NCBI GenBank assembly: GCA_949316495.1 | Contig: OX439010.1 | Coordinates: forward strand, 1,927,001-1,991,000 | Source of the DNA: Amphiduros pacificus | Taxonomy: Eukaryota; Annelida; Polychaeta; Phyllodocida; Hesionidae | Direction: 5' to 3' | DNA: 64,000 nt | In this document: positions 10,901 through 24,984 of the stretch, piece after piece | Layout of the letters: each line of letters starts with the position of its first letter | Numbering within the stretch: position 1 is the stretch's first letter | Program-made: the position numbers and the translations under genes | The notes under the pieces: model-generated | Database searches by the model: none | Told to the model about the DNA's origin: nothing | What the model saw: the letters and a program-made list of their open reading frames with translations, nothing else

Positions 10901-13100
10901 CGAGCTGAGCGATTTCTGACGTGCCGGTGATCAACGGTAACGTCAGAAAGGGGCCAAATATTGGTTTTGAATTTTTCCAGAATACATGCTGATCACTACA
11001 GCCTCCAAAAAAATCAAAGATGTGCATTGGGGTGAGATACACCTTCAAACAATTTTTCAGAGCGAGCTGAGCGATTTGTGACGTGCCGGTGATCAACGGC
11101 AGCGTCAGAAAGGGGCCAAATATTGGTTTTGAATTTTTCCAGAATACATGCTGATCACTACAGCCTCCAAAGAAATCAAAGATGTGCATTGGGGTGAGAT
11201 ACACCTTCAAACAATTTTTCAGAGCGAGCTGAGCGATTTCTGACGTGCCGGTGATCAACGGTTACGTCAGAAAGGGGCCAAATTTTGGTTTTGAAATTTT
11301 TCAAGAATACGTGCTGATCACTACAGCCTCCAAAAAAATCAAAGATGTGCATTGGGGTGAGATACACCTTAAAATAAAATTTCAGAGCCACCCAATCGAT
11401 TTGTGACGTGCCGATGATCAACGGCAGCGTCACACCGGGGCCAAATATTAGTTTTGAATTTTTCAAGAATACATGCTGATCACTACAGCCTCCAAAAAAA
11501 TCAAAGATGTGCATTGGGGTGAGATACACCTTCAAACAATTTTTCAGAGCGAGCTGAGCGATTTCTGACGTGCCGGTGATCAACGGCAGCGTCAGAAAGG
11601 GGCCAAATATTGGTTTTGAATTTTTCCAGAATACATGCTGATCACTACAGCCTCCAAAAAAATCAAAGATGTGCATTGGGGTGAGATACACCTTCAAACA
11701 ATTTTTCGGAGCGAGCTGAGCGATTTCTGACGTGCCGGTTATCAACGGTAACGTCAGAAAGGGGCCAAATATTGGTTTTGAATTTTTCAAGAATACATGC
11801 TGATCACTACAGCCTCCAAAAAAATCAAAGATGTGCATTGGGGTGAGATACACCTTCACACAATTTTTCAGAGCGACCTGAGCGATTTCTGACGTGCCGT
11901 TGATCAACGGTAACGTCAGAAAGGGGCCAAATATTGGTTTTGAATTTTTCAAGAATACATGCTGATCACTACAGCCTCCAAAAAAATCAAAGATGTGCAT
12001 TGGGGTGAGATACACCTTCAAACAATTTTTCAGAGCGAGCTGAGCGATTTCTGACGTGCCGGTGATCAACGGTTACGTCAGAAAGGGGCCAAATATTGGT
12101 TTTGAAATTTTTCAAGAATACATGCTGATCACTACAGCCTCCAAAAAAAATCAAAGATGTGCATTGGGGTAAGATACACCTTCAAACAATTTTTCAGAGC
12201 GAGCTGAGCGATTTCTGACGTGCCGGTGATCAACGGCAGCGTCAGAAAGGGGCCAAATATTGGTTTTGAATTTTTCCAGAATACATGCTGATCACTACAG
12301 CCTCCAAAAAAATCAAAGATGTGCATTGGGGTGAGATACACCTTAAAATAAAATTTCATAGCCACCCAATCGATTTGTGACGTGCCGATGATCAACGGCA
12401 GCGTCACACCGGGGCCAAATATTAGTTTTGAATTTTTCAAGAATACATGCTGATCACTACAGCCTCCAAAAAAATCAAAGATGTGCATTGGGGTGAGATA
12501 CACCTTCAAACAATTTTTCAGAGCGAGCTGAGCGATTTCTGACGTGCCGGTGATCAACGGTTACGTCAGAAAGGGGCCAAATTTTGGTTTTGAAATTTTT
12601 CAAGAATATGTGCTGATCACTACAGCCTCCAAAAAAATCAAAGATGTGCATTGGGGTGAGATACACCTTCAAACAATTTTTCAGAGCGAGCTGAGCGATT
12701 TGTGACGTGCCGGTGATCAACGGCAGCGTCAGAAAGGGGCCAAATATTGGTTTTGAATTTTTCAAGAATACATGCTGATCACTACAGCCTCCAAAAAAAT
12801 CAAAGATGTGCATTGGGGTGAGATACACCTTCAAACAATTTTTCAGAGCGAGCTGAGCGATTTCTGACGTGCCGGTGATCAACGGTAACGTCAGAAAGGG
12901 GCCAAATATTGGTTTTGAATTTTTCAAGAATACATGCTGATCACTACAGCCTCCAAAAAATTCAAAGATGTGCATTGGGGTGAGATACACCTTAAAATAA
13001 AATTTCATAGCCACCCAATCGATTTGTGACGTGCCGATGATCAACGGCAGCGTCACCCCGGGGCCAAATATTGGTTTTGAATTTTTCAAGAATACATGCT
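7938..13100. repeat. Left copy of long-range repeat, part 2
   Basis: This block matches 56,273 onward. The offset is 48,335 bp to ~9.7 kb, 49,634 bp to ~11.26 kb and 50,607 bp after that. Rare shared marks are GCCAGTGATC (8,207), A5-TTCAAAG (~8,287), ACGTTAGAAAGG (~10,130), GAATTATTCAAG (~10,322), CACACTGGGG (10,787), CACTAAAGCC (~10,838) and CCAAAGAAATC (11,167). The match continues into the 974-bp HOR as far as the end of the window allows (~13,394). Confidence 0.87.
9272..9882. repeat. 611-bp cassette, copy 2
   Basis: Same order; the short monomer is 9,761-9,882. The first monomer has AAATATTGG where most copies have AAATTTTGG. It corresponds to the truncated cassette at ~57,607 and to the cassette at 58,906. 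Confidence 0.88.
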
Positions 13101-16100
13101 GATCACTACAGCCTCCAAAAAAATCAAAGATGTGCATTGGGGTGAGATACACCTTCAAACAATTTTTCAGAGCGAGCTGAGCGATTTCTGACGTGCCGGT
13201 GATCAACGGTAACGTCAGAAAGGGGCCAAATATTGGTTTTGAATTTTTCAAGAATACATGCTGATCACTACAGCCTCCAAAAAAATCAAAGATGTGCATT
13301 GGGGTGAGATACACCTTCAAACAATTTTTCAGAGCGAGCTGAGCGATTTGTGACGTGCCGGTGATCAACGGCAGCGTCAGAAAGGGGCCAAATATTGGTT
13401 TTGAATTTTTCCAGAATACATGCTGATCACTACAGCCTCCAAAGAAATCAAAGATGTTCATCGGGGTGAGATACACCTTCAAACAATTTTTCAGAGCGAG
13501 CTGAGCGATTTCTGACGTGCCGGTGATCAACGGTAACGTCAGAAAGGGGCCAAATATTGGTTTTGAATTTTTCAAGAATACATGCTGATCACTACAGCCT
13601 CCAAAAAATTCAAAGATGTGCATTGGGGTGAGATACACCTTAAAATAAAATTTCATAGCCACCCAATCGATTTGTGACGTGCCGATGATCAACGGCAGCG
13701 TCACACCGGGGCCAAATATTAGTTTTGAATTTTTCAAGAATACATGCTGATCACTACAGCCTCCAAAAAAATCAAAGATGTGCATTGGGGTGAGATACAC
13801 CTTCAAACAATTTTTCAGAGCGAGCTGAGCGATTTCTGACGTGCCGGTGATCAACGGCAGCGTCAGAAAGGGGCCAAATATTGGTTTTGAATTTTTCAAG
13901 AATACATGCTGATCACTACAGCCTCCAAAAAAATCAAAGATGTGCATTGGGGTGAGATACACCTTCACACAATTTTTCAGAGCGACCTGAGTGATTTCTG
14001 ACGTACCGTTGATCAACAGTAACGTCAGAAAGGGGCCAAATATTGGTTTTGAATTTTTCAAGAATACAAGCTGATCACTACAGCCTCCAAAAAAATCAAA
14101 GATGTGCATTGGGGTGAGATACACCTTCAAACAATTTTTCAGAGCGAGCTGAGCGATTTCTGACGTGCCGGTGATCAACGGTTACGTCAGAAAGGGGCCA
14201 AATATTGGTTTTGAAATTTTTCAAGAATACATGCTGATCACTACAGCCTCCAAAAACAATCAAAGATGTGCATTGGGGTGAGATACACCTTCAAACAATT
14301 TTTCAGAGCGAGCTGAGCGATTTCTGACGTGCCGGTGATCAACGGCAGCGTCAGAAAGGGGCCAAATATTGGTTTTGAATTTTTCCAGAATACATGCTGA
14401 TCACTACAGCCTCCAAAAAAATCAAAGATGTGCATTGGGGTGAGATACACCTTCAAACAATTTTTCAGAGCGAGCTGAGCGATTTCTGACGTGCCGGTGA
14501 TCAACGGTAACGTCAGAAAGGGGCCAAATATTGGTTTTGAATTTTTCAAGAATACATGCTGATCACTACAGCCTCCAAAAAATTCAAAGATGTGCATTGG
14601 GGTGAGATACACCTTAAAATAAAATTTCATAGCCACCCAATCGATTTGTGACGTGCCGATGATCAACGGCAGCGTCACACCGGGGCCAAATATTAGTTTT
14701 GAATTTTTCAAGAATACATGCTGATCACTACAGCCTCCAAAAAAATCAAAGATGTGCATTGGGGTGAGATACACCTTCAAACAATTTTTCAGAGCGAGCT
14801 GAGCGATTTCTGACGTGCCGGTGATCAACGGCAGCGTCAGAAAGGGGCCAAATATTGGTTTTGAATTTTTCAAGAATACATGCTGATCACTACAGCCTCC
14901 AAAAAAATCAAAGATGTGCATTGGGGTGAGATACACCTTCACACAATTTTTCAGAGCGACCTGAGCGATTTCTGACGTACCGTTGATCAACAGTAACGTC
15001 AGAAAGGGGCCAAATATTGGTTTTGAATTTTTCAAGAATACATGCTGATCACTACAGCCTCCAAAAAAATCAAAGATGTGCATTGGGGTGAGATACACCT
15101 TCAAACAATTTTTCAGAGCGAGCTGAGCGATTTCTGACGTGCCGGTGATCAACGGTTACGTCAGAAAGGGGCCAAATATTGGTTTTGAAATTTTTCAAGA
15201 ATACATGCTGATCACTACAGCCTCCAAAAACAATCAAAGATGTGCATTGGGGTGAGATACACCTTCAAACAATTTTTCAGAGCGAGCTGAGCGATTTCTG
15301 ACGTGCCGGTGATCAACGGCAGCGTCAGAAAGGGGCCAAATATTGGTTTTGAATTTTTCCAGAATACATGCTGATCACTACAGCCTCCAAAAAAATCAAA
15401 GATGTGCATTGGGGTGAGATACACCTTCAAACAATTTTTCAGAGCGAGCTGAGCGATTTCTGACGTGCCGGTGATCAACGGTAACGTCAGAAAGGGGCCA
15501 AATATTGGTTTTGAATTTTTTCAAGAATACATGCTGATCACTACAGCCTCCAAAAAATTCAAAGATGTGCATTGGGGTGAGATACACCTTAAAATAAAAT
15601 TTCATAGCCACCCAATCGATTTGTGACGTGCCGATGATCAACGGCAGAGTCACACCGGGGCCAAATATTAGTTTTGAATTTTTCAAGAATACATGCTGAT
15701 CACTACAGCCTCCAAAAAAATCAAAGATGTGCATTGGGGTGAGATACACCTTCAAACAATTTTTCAGAGCGAGCTGAGCGATTTCTGACGTGCCGGTGAT
15801 CAACGGCAGCGTCAGAAAGGGGCCAAATATTGGTTTTGAATTTTTCAAGAATACATGCTGATCACTACAGCCTCCAAAAAAATCAAAGATGTGCATTGGG
15901 GTGAGATACACCTTAAAATAAAATTTCAGAGCCACCCAATCGATTTGTGACGTGCCGATGATCAACGGCAGCGTCACACCGGGGCCAAATATTAGTTTTG
16001 AATTTTTCAAGAATACATGCTGATCACTACAGCCTCCAAAAAAATCAAAGATGTGCATTGGGGTGAGATACACCTTCAAACAATTTTTCAGAGCGAGCTG

Positions 16101-19100
16101 AGCGATTTCTGACGTGCCGGTGATCAACGGTTACGTCAGAAAGGGGCCAAATTTTGGTTTTGAAATTTTTCAAGAATATGTGCTGATCACTACAGCCTCC
16201 AAAAAAATCAAAGATGTGCATTGGGGTGAGATACACCTTCAAACAATTTTTCAGAGCGAGCTGAGCGATTTGTGACGTGCCGGTGATCAACGGCAGCGTC
16301 AGAAAGGGGCCAAATATTGGTTTTGAATTTTTCAAGAATACATGCTGATCACTACAGCCTCCAAAAAAATCAAAGATGTGCATTGGGGTGAGATACACCT
16401 TCAAACAATTTTTCAGAGCGAGCTGAGCGATTTCTGACGTGCCGGTGATCAACGGTAACGTCAGAAAGGGGCCAAATATTGGTTTTGAATTTTTCAAGAA
16501 TACATGCTGATCACTACAGCCTCCAAAAAATTCAAAGATGTGCATTGGGGTGAGATACACCTTAAAATAAAATTTCATAGCCACCCAATCGATTTGTGAC
16601 GTGCCGATGATCAACGGCAGCGTCACACCGGGGCCAAATATTAGTTTTGAATTTTTCAAGAATACATGCTGATCACTACAGCCTCCAAAAAAATCAAAGA
16701 TGTGCATTGGGGTGAGATACACCTTCAAACAATTTTTCAGAGCGAGCTGAGCGATTTCTGACGTGCCGGTGATCAACGGCAGCGTCAGAAAGGGGCCAAA
16801 TATTGGTTTTGAATTTTTCAAGAATACATGCTGATCACTACAGCCTCCAAAAAAATCAAAGATGTGCATTGGGGTGAGATACACCTTCACACAATTTTTC
16901 AGAGCGACCTGAGCGATTTCTGACGTACCGTTGATCAACAGTAACGTCAGAAAGGGGCCAAATATTGGTTTTGAATTTTTCAAGAATACATGCTGATCAC
17001 TACAGCCTCCAAAAAAATCAAAGATGTGCATTGGGGTGAGATACACCTTCAAACAATTTTTCAGAGCGAGCTGAGCGATTTCTGACGTGCCGGTGATCAA
17101 CGGTTACGTCAGAAAGGGGCCAAATATTGGTTTTGAAATTTTTCAAGAATACATGCTGATCACTACAGCCTCCAAAAACAATCAAAGATGTGCATTGGGG
17201 TGAGATACACCTTCAAACAATTTTTCAGAGCGAGCTGAGCGATTTCTGACGTGCCGGTGATCAACGGCAGCGTCAGAAAGGGGCCAAATATTGGTTTTGA
17301 ATTTTTCCAGAATACATGCTGATCACTACAGCCTCCAAAAAAATCAAAGATGTGCATTGGGGTGAGATACACCTTCAAACAATTTTTCAGAGCGAGCTGA
17401 GCGATTTCTGACGTGCCGGTGATCAACGGTAACGTCAGAAAGGGGCCAAATATTGGTTTTGAATTTTTCAAGAATACATGCTGATCACTACAGCCTCCAA
17501 AAAATTCAAAGATGTGCATTGGGGTGAGATACACCTTAAAATAAAATTTCATAGCCACCCAATCGATTTGTGACGTGCCGATGATCAACGGCAGCGTCAC
17601 ACCGGGGCCAAATATTAGTTTTGAATTTTTCCAGAATACATGCTGATCACTACAGCCTCCAAAAAAATCAAAGATGTGCATTGGGGTGAGATACACCTTC
17701 AAACAATTTTTCAGAGCGAGCTGAGCGATTTCTGACGTGCCGGTGATCAACGGCAGCGTCAGAAAGGGGCCAAATATTGGTTTTGAATTTTTCAAGAATA
17801 CATGCTGATCACTACAGCCTCCAAAAAAATCAAAGATGTGCATTGGGGTGAGATACACCTTCACACAATTTTTCAGAGCGACCTGAGCGATTTCTGACGT
17901 ACCGTTGATCAACAGTAACGTCAGAAAGGGGCCAAATATTGGTTTTGAATTTTTCCAGAATACATGCTGATCACTACAGCCTCCAAAAAAATCAAAGATG
18001 TGCATTGGGGTGAGATACACCTTCAAACAATTTTTCAGAGCGAGCTGAGCGATTTCTGACGTGCCGGTGATCAACGGTTACGTCAGAAAGGGGCCAAATA
18101 TTGGTTTTGAAATTTTTCAAGAATACATGCTGATCACTACAGCCTCCAAAAACAATCAAAGATGTGCATTGGGGTGAGATACACCTTCAAACAATTTTTC
18201 AGAGCGAGCTGAGCGATTTCTGACGTGCCGGTGATCAACGGCAGCGTCAGAAAGGGGCCAAATATTGGTTTTGAATTTTTCAAGAATACATGCTGATCAC
18301 TACAGCCTCCAAAAAAATCAAAGATGTGCATTGGGGTGAGATACACCTTCAAACAATTTTTCAGAGCGAGCTGAGCGATTTCTGACGTGCCGGTGATCAA
18401 CGGTAACGTCAGAAAGGGGCCAAATATTGGTTTTGAATTTTTCAAGAATACATGCTGATCACTACAGCCTCCAAAAAATTCAAAGATGTGCATTGGGGTG
18501 AGATACACCTTAAAATAAAATTTCATAGCCACCCAATCTATTTGTGACGTGCCGATGATCAACGGCAGCGTCACACCGGGGCCAAATATTAGTTTTGAAT
18601 TTTTCAAGAATACATGCTGATCACTACAGCCTCCAAAAAAATCAAAGATGTGCATTGGGGTGAGATACACCTTCAAACAATTTTTCAGAGCGAGCTGAGC
18701 GATTTCTGACGTGTCGGTGATCAACGGCAGCGTCAGAAAGGGGCCAAATATTGGTTTTGAATTTTTCAAGAATACATGCTGATCACTACAGCCTCCAAAA
18801 AAATCAAAGATGTGCATTGGGGTGAGATACACCTTCACACAATTTTTCAGAGCGACCTGAGCGATTTCTGACGTACCGTTGATCAACAGTAACGTCAGAA
18901 AGGGGCCAAATATTGGTTTTGAATTTTTCAAGAATACATGCTGATCACTACAGCCTCCAAAAAAATCAAAGATGTGCATTGGGGTGAGATACACCTTCAA
19001 ACAATTTTTCAGAGCGAGCTGAGCGATTTCTGACGTGCCGGTGATCAACGGTTACGTCAGAAAGGGGCCAAATATTGGTTTTGAAATTTTTCAAGAATAC

Positions 19101-20780
19101 ATGCTGATCACTACAGCCTCCAAAAACAATCAAAGATGTGCATTGGGGTGAGATACACCTTCAAACAATTTTTCAGAGCGAGCTGAGCGATTTCTGACGT
19201 GCCGGTGATCAACGGCAGCGTCAGAAAGGGGCCAAATATTGGTTTTGAATTTTTCCAGAATACATGCTGATCACTACAGCCTCCAAAAAAATCAAAGATG
19301 TGCATTGGGGTGAGATACACCTTCAAACAATTTTTCAGAGCGAGCTGAGCGATTTCTGACGTGCCGGTGATCAACGGTAACGTCAGAAAGGGGCCAAATA
19401 TTGGTTTTGAATTTTTCAAGAATACATGCTGATCACTACAGCCTCCAAAAAATTCAAAGATGTGCATTGGGGTGAGATACACCTTAAAATAAAATTTCAT
19501 AGCCACCCAATCGATTTGTGACGTGCCGATGATCAACGGCAGCTTCACACCGGGGCCAAATATTAGTTTTGAATTTTTCAAGAATACATGCTGATCACTA
19601 CAGCCTCCAAAAAAATCAAAGATGTGCATTGGGGTGAGATACACCTTCAAACAATTTTTCAGAGCGAGCTGAGCGATTTCTGACGTGCCGGTGATCAACG
19701 GCAGCGTCAGAAAGGGGCCAAATATTGGTTTTGAATTTTTCAAGAATACATGCTGATCACTACAGCCTCCAAAAAAATCAAAGATGTGCATTGGGGTGAG
19801 ATACACCTTCACACAATTTTTCAGAGCGACCTGAGCGATTTCTGACGTACCGTTGATCAACAGTAACGTCAGAAAGGGGCCAAATATTGGTTTTGAATTT
19901 TTCAAGAATACATGCTGATCACTACAGCCTCCAAAAAAATCAAAGATGTGCATTGGGGTGAGATACACCTTCAAACAATTTTTCAGAGCGAGCTGAGCGA
20001 TTTCTGACGTGCCGGTGATCAACGGTTACGTCAGAAAGGGGCCAAATATTGGTTTTGAAATTTTTCAAGAATACATGCTGATCACTACAGCCTCCAAAAA
20101 CAATCAAAGATGTGCATTGGGGTGAGATACACCTTCAAACAATTTTTCAGAGCGAGCTGAGCGATTTCTGACGTGCCGGTGATCAACGGCAGCGTCAGAA
20201 AGGGGCCAAATATTGGTTTTGAATTTTTCCAGAATACATGCTGATCACTACAGCCTCCAAAAAAATCAAAGATGTGCATTGGGGTGAGATACACCTTCAA
20301 ACAATTTTTCAGAGCGAGCTGAGCGATTTCTGACGTGCCGGTGATCAACGGTAACGTCAGAAAGGGGCCAAATATTGGTTTTGAATTTTTCAAGAATACA
20401 TGCTGATCACTACAGCCTCCAAAAAATTCAAAGATGTGCATTGGGGTGAGATACACCTTAAAATAAAATTTCATAGCCACCCAATCGATTTGTGACGTGC
20501 CGATGATCAACGGCAGCGTCACACCGGGGCCAAATATTAGTTTTGAATTTTTCAAGAATACATGCTGATCACTACAGCCTCCAAAAAAATCAAAGATGTG
20601 CATTGGGGTGAGATACACCTTCAAACAATTTTTCAGAGCGAGCTGAGCGATTTCTGACGTGCCGGTGATCAACGGCAGCGTCAGAAAGGGGCCAAATATT
20701 GGTTTTGAATTTTTCCAGAATACATGCTGATCACTATAGCCTCCAAAAAAATCAAAGATGTGCATTGGGGTGAGATACAC
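13101..20780. repeat. 974-bp hexameric higher-order repeat, ~8 units
   Basis: The unit is six monomers (6 x 162 plus 2) in the order A(GGCAG), A(GGTAAC), B, A(GGCAG), C with ACCGTTGATCAACAG, A' ending in CCAAAAACAATCAAAG. The inserted C of the last mark lies at 14,257, 15,231, 17,179, 18,153, 19,127 and 20,101. The C-monomer mark lies at 14,005, 14,979, 16,927, 17,901, 18,875 and 19,849. All spacings are 974 bp or twice that. Units phased on the A' mark start at 13,291, 14,265, 15,239, 16,213, 17,187, 18,161, 19,135 and 20,109. The last unit fades at ~20,780, where a CGGAGCG monomer replaces type C. The first unit lacks the A' mark at its left edge. Confidence 0.9.
15239..16212. repeat. Chimeric unit inside the 974-bp HOR
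   Basis: It has the same 974-bp length and phase as its neighbours, but monomer 5 is type B in place of C, monomer 3 has GGCAGAGTCAC, and the final A' monomer has AAATTTTGG and GAATATGTGC and lacks the inserted C. These features are shared with other blocks (GAATATGTGC also at 12,609 and 63,213). This points to replacement of ~1 kb by exchange or conversion without change of register. Confidence 0.75.
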
Positions 20781-21355
20781 CTTCAAACAATTTTTCGGAG
20801 CGAGCTGAGCGATTTCTGACGTGCCGGTGATCAACGGTAACGTCACACCGGGGCCAAATATTGGTTTTGAATTTTTCCAGAATACATGCTGATCACTACA
20901 GCCTCCAAAAAAATCAAAGATGTGCATTGGGGTGAGATACACCTTCACACAATTTTTCAGAGCGACCTGAGCGATTTCTGACGTGCCGTTGATCAACGGT
21001 AACGTCAGAAAGGGGCCAAAATATTGGTTTTGAATTTTTCAAGAATACATGCTGATCACTACAGCCTCCAAAAAAATCAAAGATGTGCATTGGGGTGAGA
21101 TACACCTTCAAACAATTTTTCAGAGCGAGCTGAGCGATTTCTGACGTGCCGGTGATCAACGGTAACGTCAGAAAGGGGCCAAATATTGGTTTTGAATTTT
21201 TTCAAGAATACATGCTGATCACTACAGCCTCCAAAAAATTCAAAGATGTGCATTGGGGTGAGATACACCTTAAAATAAAATTTCATAGCCACCCAATCGA
21301 TTTGTGACGTGCCGATGATCAACGGCAGAGTCACACCGGGGCCAAATATTAGTTT

Positions 21356-22140
21356 TGAATTTTTCAAGAATACATGCTGATCACTACAGCCTCCAAAAAA
21401 ATCAAAGATGTGCATTGGGGTGAGATACACCTTCACACAATTTTTCAGAGCGACCTGAGCGATTTCTGACGTGCCGTTGATCAACGGTAGCGTCAGAAAG
21501 GGCCAAATATTGGTTTTGAATTTTTCAAGAATACATGCTGATCACTACAGCCTCCAAAAAAATCAAAGATGTGCATTGGGGTGAGATACACCTTCAAACA
21601 ATTTTTCGGAGCGAGCTGAGCGATTTCTGACGTGCCGGTGATCAACGGTAACGTCAGAAAGGGGCCAAATATTGGTTTTGAATTTTTCAAGAATACATGC
21701 TGATCACTACAGCCTCCAAAAAAATCAAAGATGTGCATTGGGGTGAGATACACCTTCACACAATTTTTCAGAGCGACCTGAGCGATTTCTGACGTGCCGT
21801 TGATCAACGGTAACGTCAGAAAGGGCCAAATATTGGTTTTGAATTTTTCAAGAATACATGCTGATCACTACAGCCTCCAAAAAAATCAAAGATGTGCATT
21901 GGGGTGAGATACACCTTCAAACAATTTTTCGGAGCGAGCTGAGCGATTTCTGACGTGCCGGTGATCAACGGTAACGTCAGAAAGGGGCCAAATATTGGTT
22001 TTGAATTTTTCAAGAATACATGCTGATCACTACAGCCTCCAAAAAAATCAAAGATGTGCATTGGGGTGAGATACACCTTCACACAATTTTTCAGAGCGAC
22101 CTGAGCGATTTCTGACGTGCCGTTGATCAACGGTAACGTC
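21356..22140. repeat. 323-bp dimer tandem (~2.4 copies)
   Basis: A type C monomer and a CGGAGCG type A monomer alternate with a period of 323 bp. The missing base is in CAGAAAGGGCC (three G in place of four) near 21,497 and again 323 bp later. The shared single-base loss shows that the dimer was copied after the deletion arose. Confidence 0.75.
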
Positions 22141-23355
22141 AGAAAGGGGCCAAAATATTGGTTTTGAATTTTTCAAGAATACATGCTGATCACTACAGCC
22201 TCCAAAAAAATCAAAGATGTGCATTGGGGTGAGATACACCTTAAAATAAAATTTTTCAGAGCGAGCTGAGCGATTTCTGACGTGCCGGTGATCAACGGTA
22301 ACGTCAGAAAGGGGCCAAATATTGGTTTTGAATTTTTCAAGAATACATGCTGATCACTACAGCCTCCAAAAAATTCAAAGATGTGCATTGGGGTGAGATA
22401 CACCTTAAAATAAAATTTCATAGCCACCCAATCGATTTGTGACGTGCCGATGATCAACGGCAGCGTCACACCGGGGCCAAATATTAGTTTTGAATTTTTC
22501 AAGAATACATGCTGATCACTACAGCCTCCAAAAAAATCAAAGATGTGCATTGGGGTGAGATACACCTTCAAACAATTTTTCAGAGCGAGCTGAGCGATTT
22601 CTGACGTGCCGGTGATCAACGGTTACGTCAGAAAGGGGCCAAATTTTGGTTTTGAAATTTTTCAAGAATACGTGCTGATCACTACAGCCTCCAAAAAAAT
22701 CAAAGATGTGCATTGGGGTGAGATACACCTTAAAATAAAATTTCAGAGCCACCCAATCGATTTGTGACGTGCCGATGATCAACGGCAGCGTCACACCGGG
22801 GCCAAATATTAGTTTTGAATTTTTCAAGAATACATGCTGATCACTACAGCCTCCAAAAAAATCAAAGATGTGCATTGGGGTGAGATACACCTTCAAACAA
22901 TTTTTCAGAGCGAGCTGAGCGATTTCTGACGTGCCGGTGATCAACGGTTACGTCAGAAAGGGGCCAAATTTTGGTTTTGAAATTTTTCAAGAATACGTGC
23001 TGATCACTACAGCCTCCAAAAAAAATCAAAGATGTGCATTGGGGTGAGATACACCTTAAAAAAAAATTTCAGAGCCACCCAATCGATTTGTGACGTGCCG
23101 ATGATCAACGGCAGCGTCACACCGGGGCCAAATATTAGTTTTGAATTTTTCAAGAATACATGCTGATCACTACAGCCTCCAAAAAAATCAAAGATGTGCA
23201 TTGGGGTGAGATACACCTTCAAACAATTTTTCAGAGCGAGCTGAGCGATTTCTGACGTGCCGGTGATCAACGGTTACGTCAGAACGGGGCCAAATATTGG
23301 TTTTGAAATTTTTCAAGAATACGTGCTGATCACTACAGCCTCCAAAAAAATCAAA

Positions 23356-23477
23356 GATGTGCATTGGGGTGAGATACACCTTAAAATAAAATTTCAGAGC
23401 CACCCAATCGATTTGTGACGTGCCGATGAATTTTTCAAGAATACATGCTGATCACTACAGCCTCCAAAAAAATCAAA
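23356..23477. repeat. 122-bp short monomer, isolated
   Basis: It has the common CCGATGA/ATTTTTC joint with CATTGGGGTGAG. It lies between a type A' monomer and a type B monomer whose dyad has GGCAGAGTCAC. No type D monomer follows, unlike most others. Confidence 0.92.
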
Positions 23478-24984
23478 GATGTGCATTGGGGTGAGATACA
23501 CCTTAAAATAAAATTTCATAGCCACCCAATCGATTTGTGACGTGCCGATGATCAACGGCAGAGTCACACCGGGGCCAAATATTAGTTTTGAATTTTTCAA
23601 GAATACATGCTGATCACTACAGCCTCCAAAAAAATCAAAGATGTGCATTGGGGTGAGATACACCTTCAAACAATTTTTCAGAGCGAGCTGAGCGATTTCT
23701 GACGTGCCGGTGATCAACGGCAGCGTCAGAAAGGGGCCAAATATTGGTTTTGAATTTTTCCAGAATACATGCTGATCACTACAGCCTCCAAAAAAATCAA
23801 AGATGTGCATTGGGGTGAGATACACCTTCAAACAATTTTTCAGAGCGAGCTGAGCGATTTCTGACGTGCCGGTGATCAACGGTAACGTCAGAAAGGGGCC
23901 AAATATTGGTTTTGAATTTTTCAAGAATACATGCTGATCACTACAGCCTCCAAAAAAATCAAAGATGTGCATTGGGGTGAGATACACCTTCACACAATTT
24001 TTCAGAGCGACCTGAGTGATTACTGACGTGCCGTTGATCAACGGTAACGTCAGAAAGGGGCCAAAATATTGGTTTTGAATTTTTCAAGAATACATGCTGA
24101 TCACTACAGCCTCCAAAAAAATCAAAGATGTGCATTGGGGTGAGATACACCTTCAAACAATTTTTCAGAGCGAGCTGAGCGATTTCTGACGTGCCGGTGA
24201 TCAACGGTAACGTCAGAAAGGGGCCAAATATTGGTTTTGAATTTTTCAAGAATACATGCTGATCACTACAGCCTCCAAAAAATTCAAAGATGTGCATTGG
24301 GGTGAGATACACCTTAAAATAAAATTTCATAGCCACCCAATCGATTTGTGACGTGCCGATGATCAACGGCAGAGTCACACCGGGGCCAAATATTAGTTTT
24401 GAATTTTTCAAGAATACATGCTGATCACTTCAGCCTCCAAAAAAATCAAAGATGTGCATTGGGGTGAGATACACCTTCAAACAATTTTTCAGAGCGAGCT
24501 GAGCGATTTCTGACGTGCCGGTGATCAACGGCAGCGTCAGAAAGGGGCCAAATATTGGTTTTGAATTTTTCCAGAATACATGCTGATCACTACAGCCTCC
24601 AAAAAAATCAAAGATGTGCATTGGGGTGAGATACACCTTCAAACAATTTTTCGGAGCGAGCTGAGCGATTTCTGACGTGCCGGTGATCAACGGTTACGTC
24701 AGAAAGGGGCCAAATATTGGTTTTGAAATTTTTCAAGAATACGTGCTGATCACTACAGCCTCCAAAAAAATCAAAGATGTGCATTGGGGTGAGATACACC
24801 TTAAAATAAAATTTCAGAGCCACTCAATCGATTTGTGACGTGCCGATGATCAACGGCAGCGTCACACCGGGGCCAAATATTAGTTTTGAATTTTTCAAGA
24901 ATACATGCTGATCACTACAGCCTCCAAAAAAATCAAAGATGTGCATTGGGGTGAGATACACCTTAAAATAAAATTTTTCAGAGC

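Larger units (their letters stand above)
20781..24984. repeat. Mixed monomer region
   Basis: Types A, B and C come in irregular order, with the extra-A box GGCCAAAATATTGG at ~21,018, ~22,150 and ~24,061. One short monomer lies at 23,356. Private marks include CACTATAGCC (~20,737) and a dyad with unmatched flanks (TTTCTGACG ... CGTCACACC, ~20,813-20,850). No stretch other than satellite was seen. Confidence 0.8.

Noticed and set aside
12475-14178. Long minus-strand open frames (up to 567 codons here) made of a 54-residue repeat with YLTPMHIFDFFGG
   Set aside because: 162 bp is exactly 54 codons, so a frame without a stop in one monomer stays open through all 162-bp neighbours. A random 54-codon frame is stop-free about 7% of the time, and at least one of six frames is so about 37% of the time. 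The frames break at every 163- or 122-bp monomer, which is common. They start and stop at arbitrary points and show no family motif, signal peptide or composition of a known protein. They are a by-product of the repeat.
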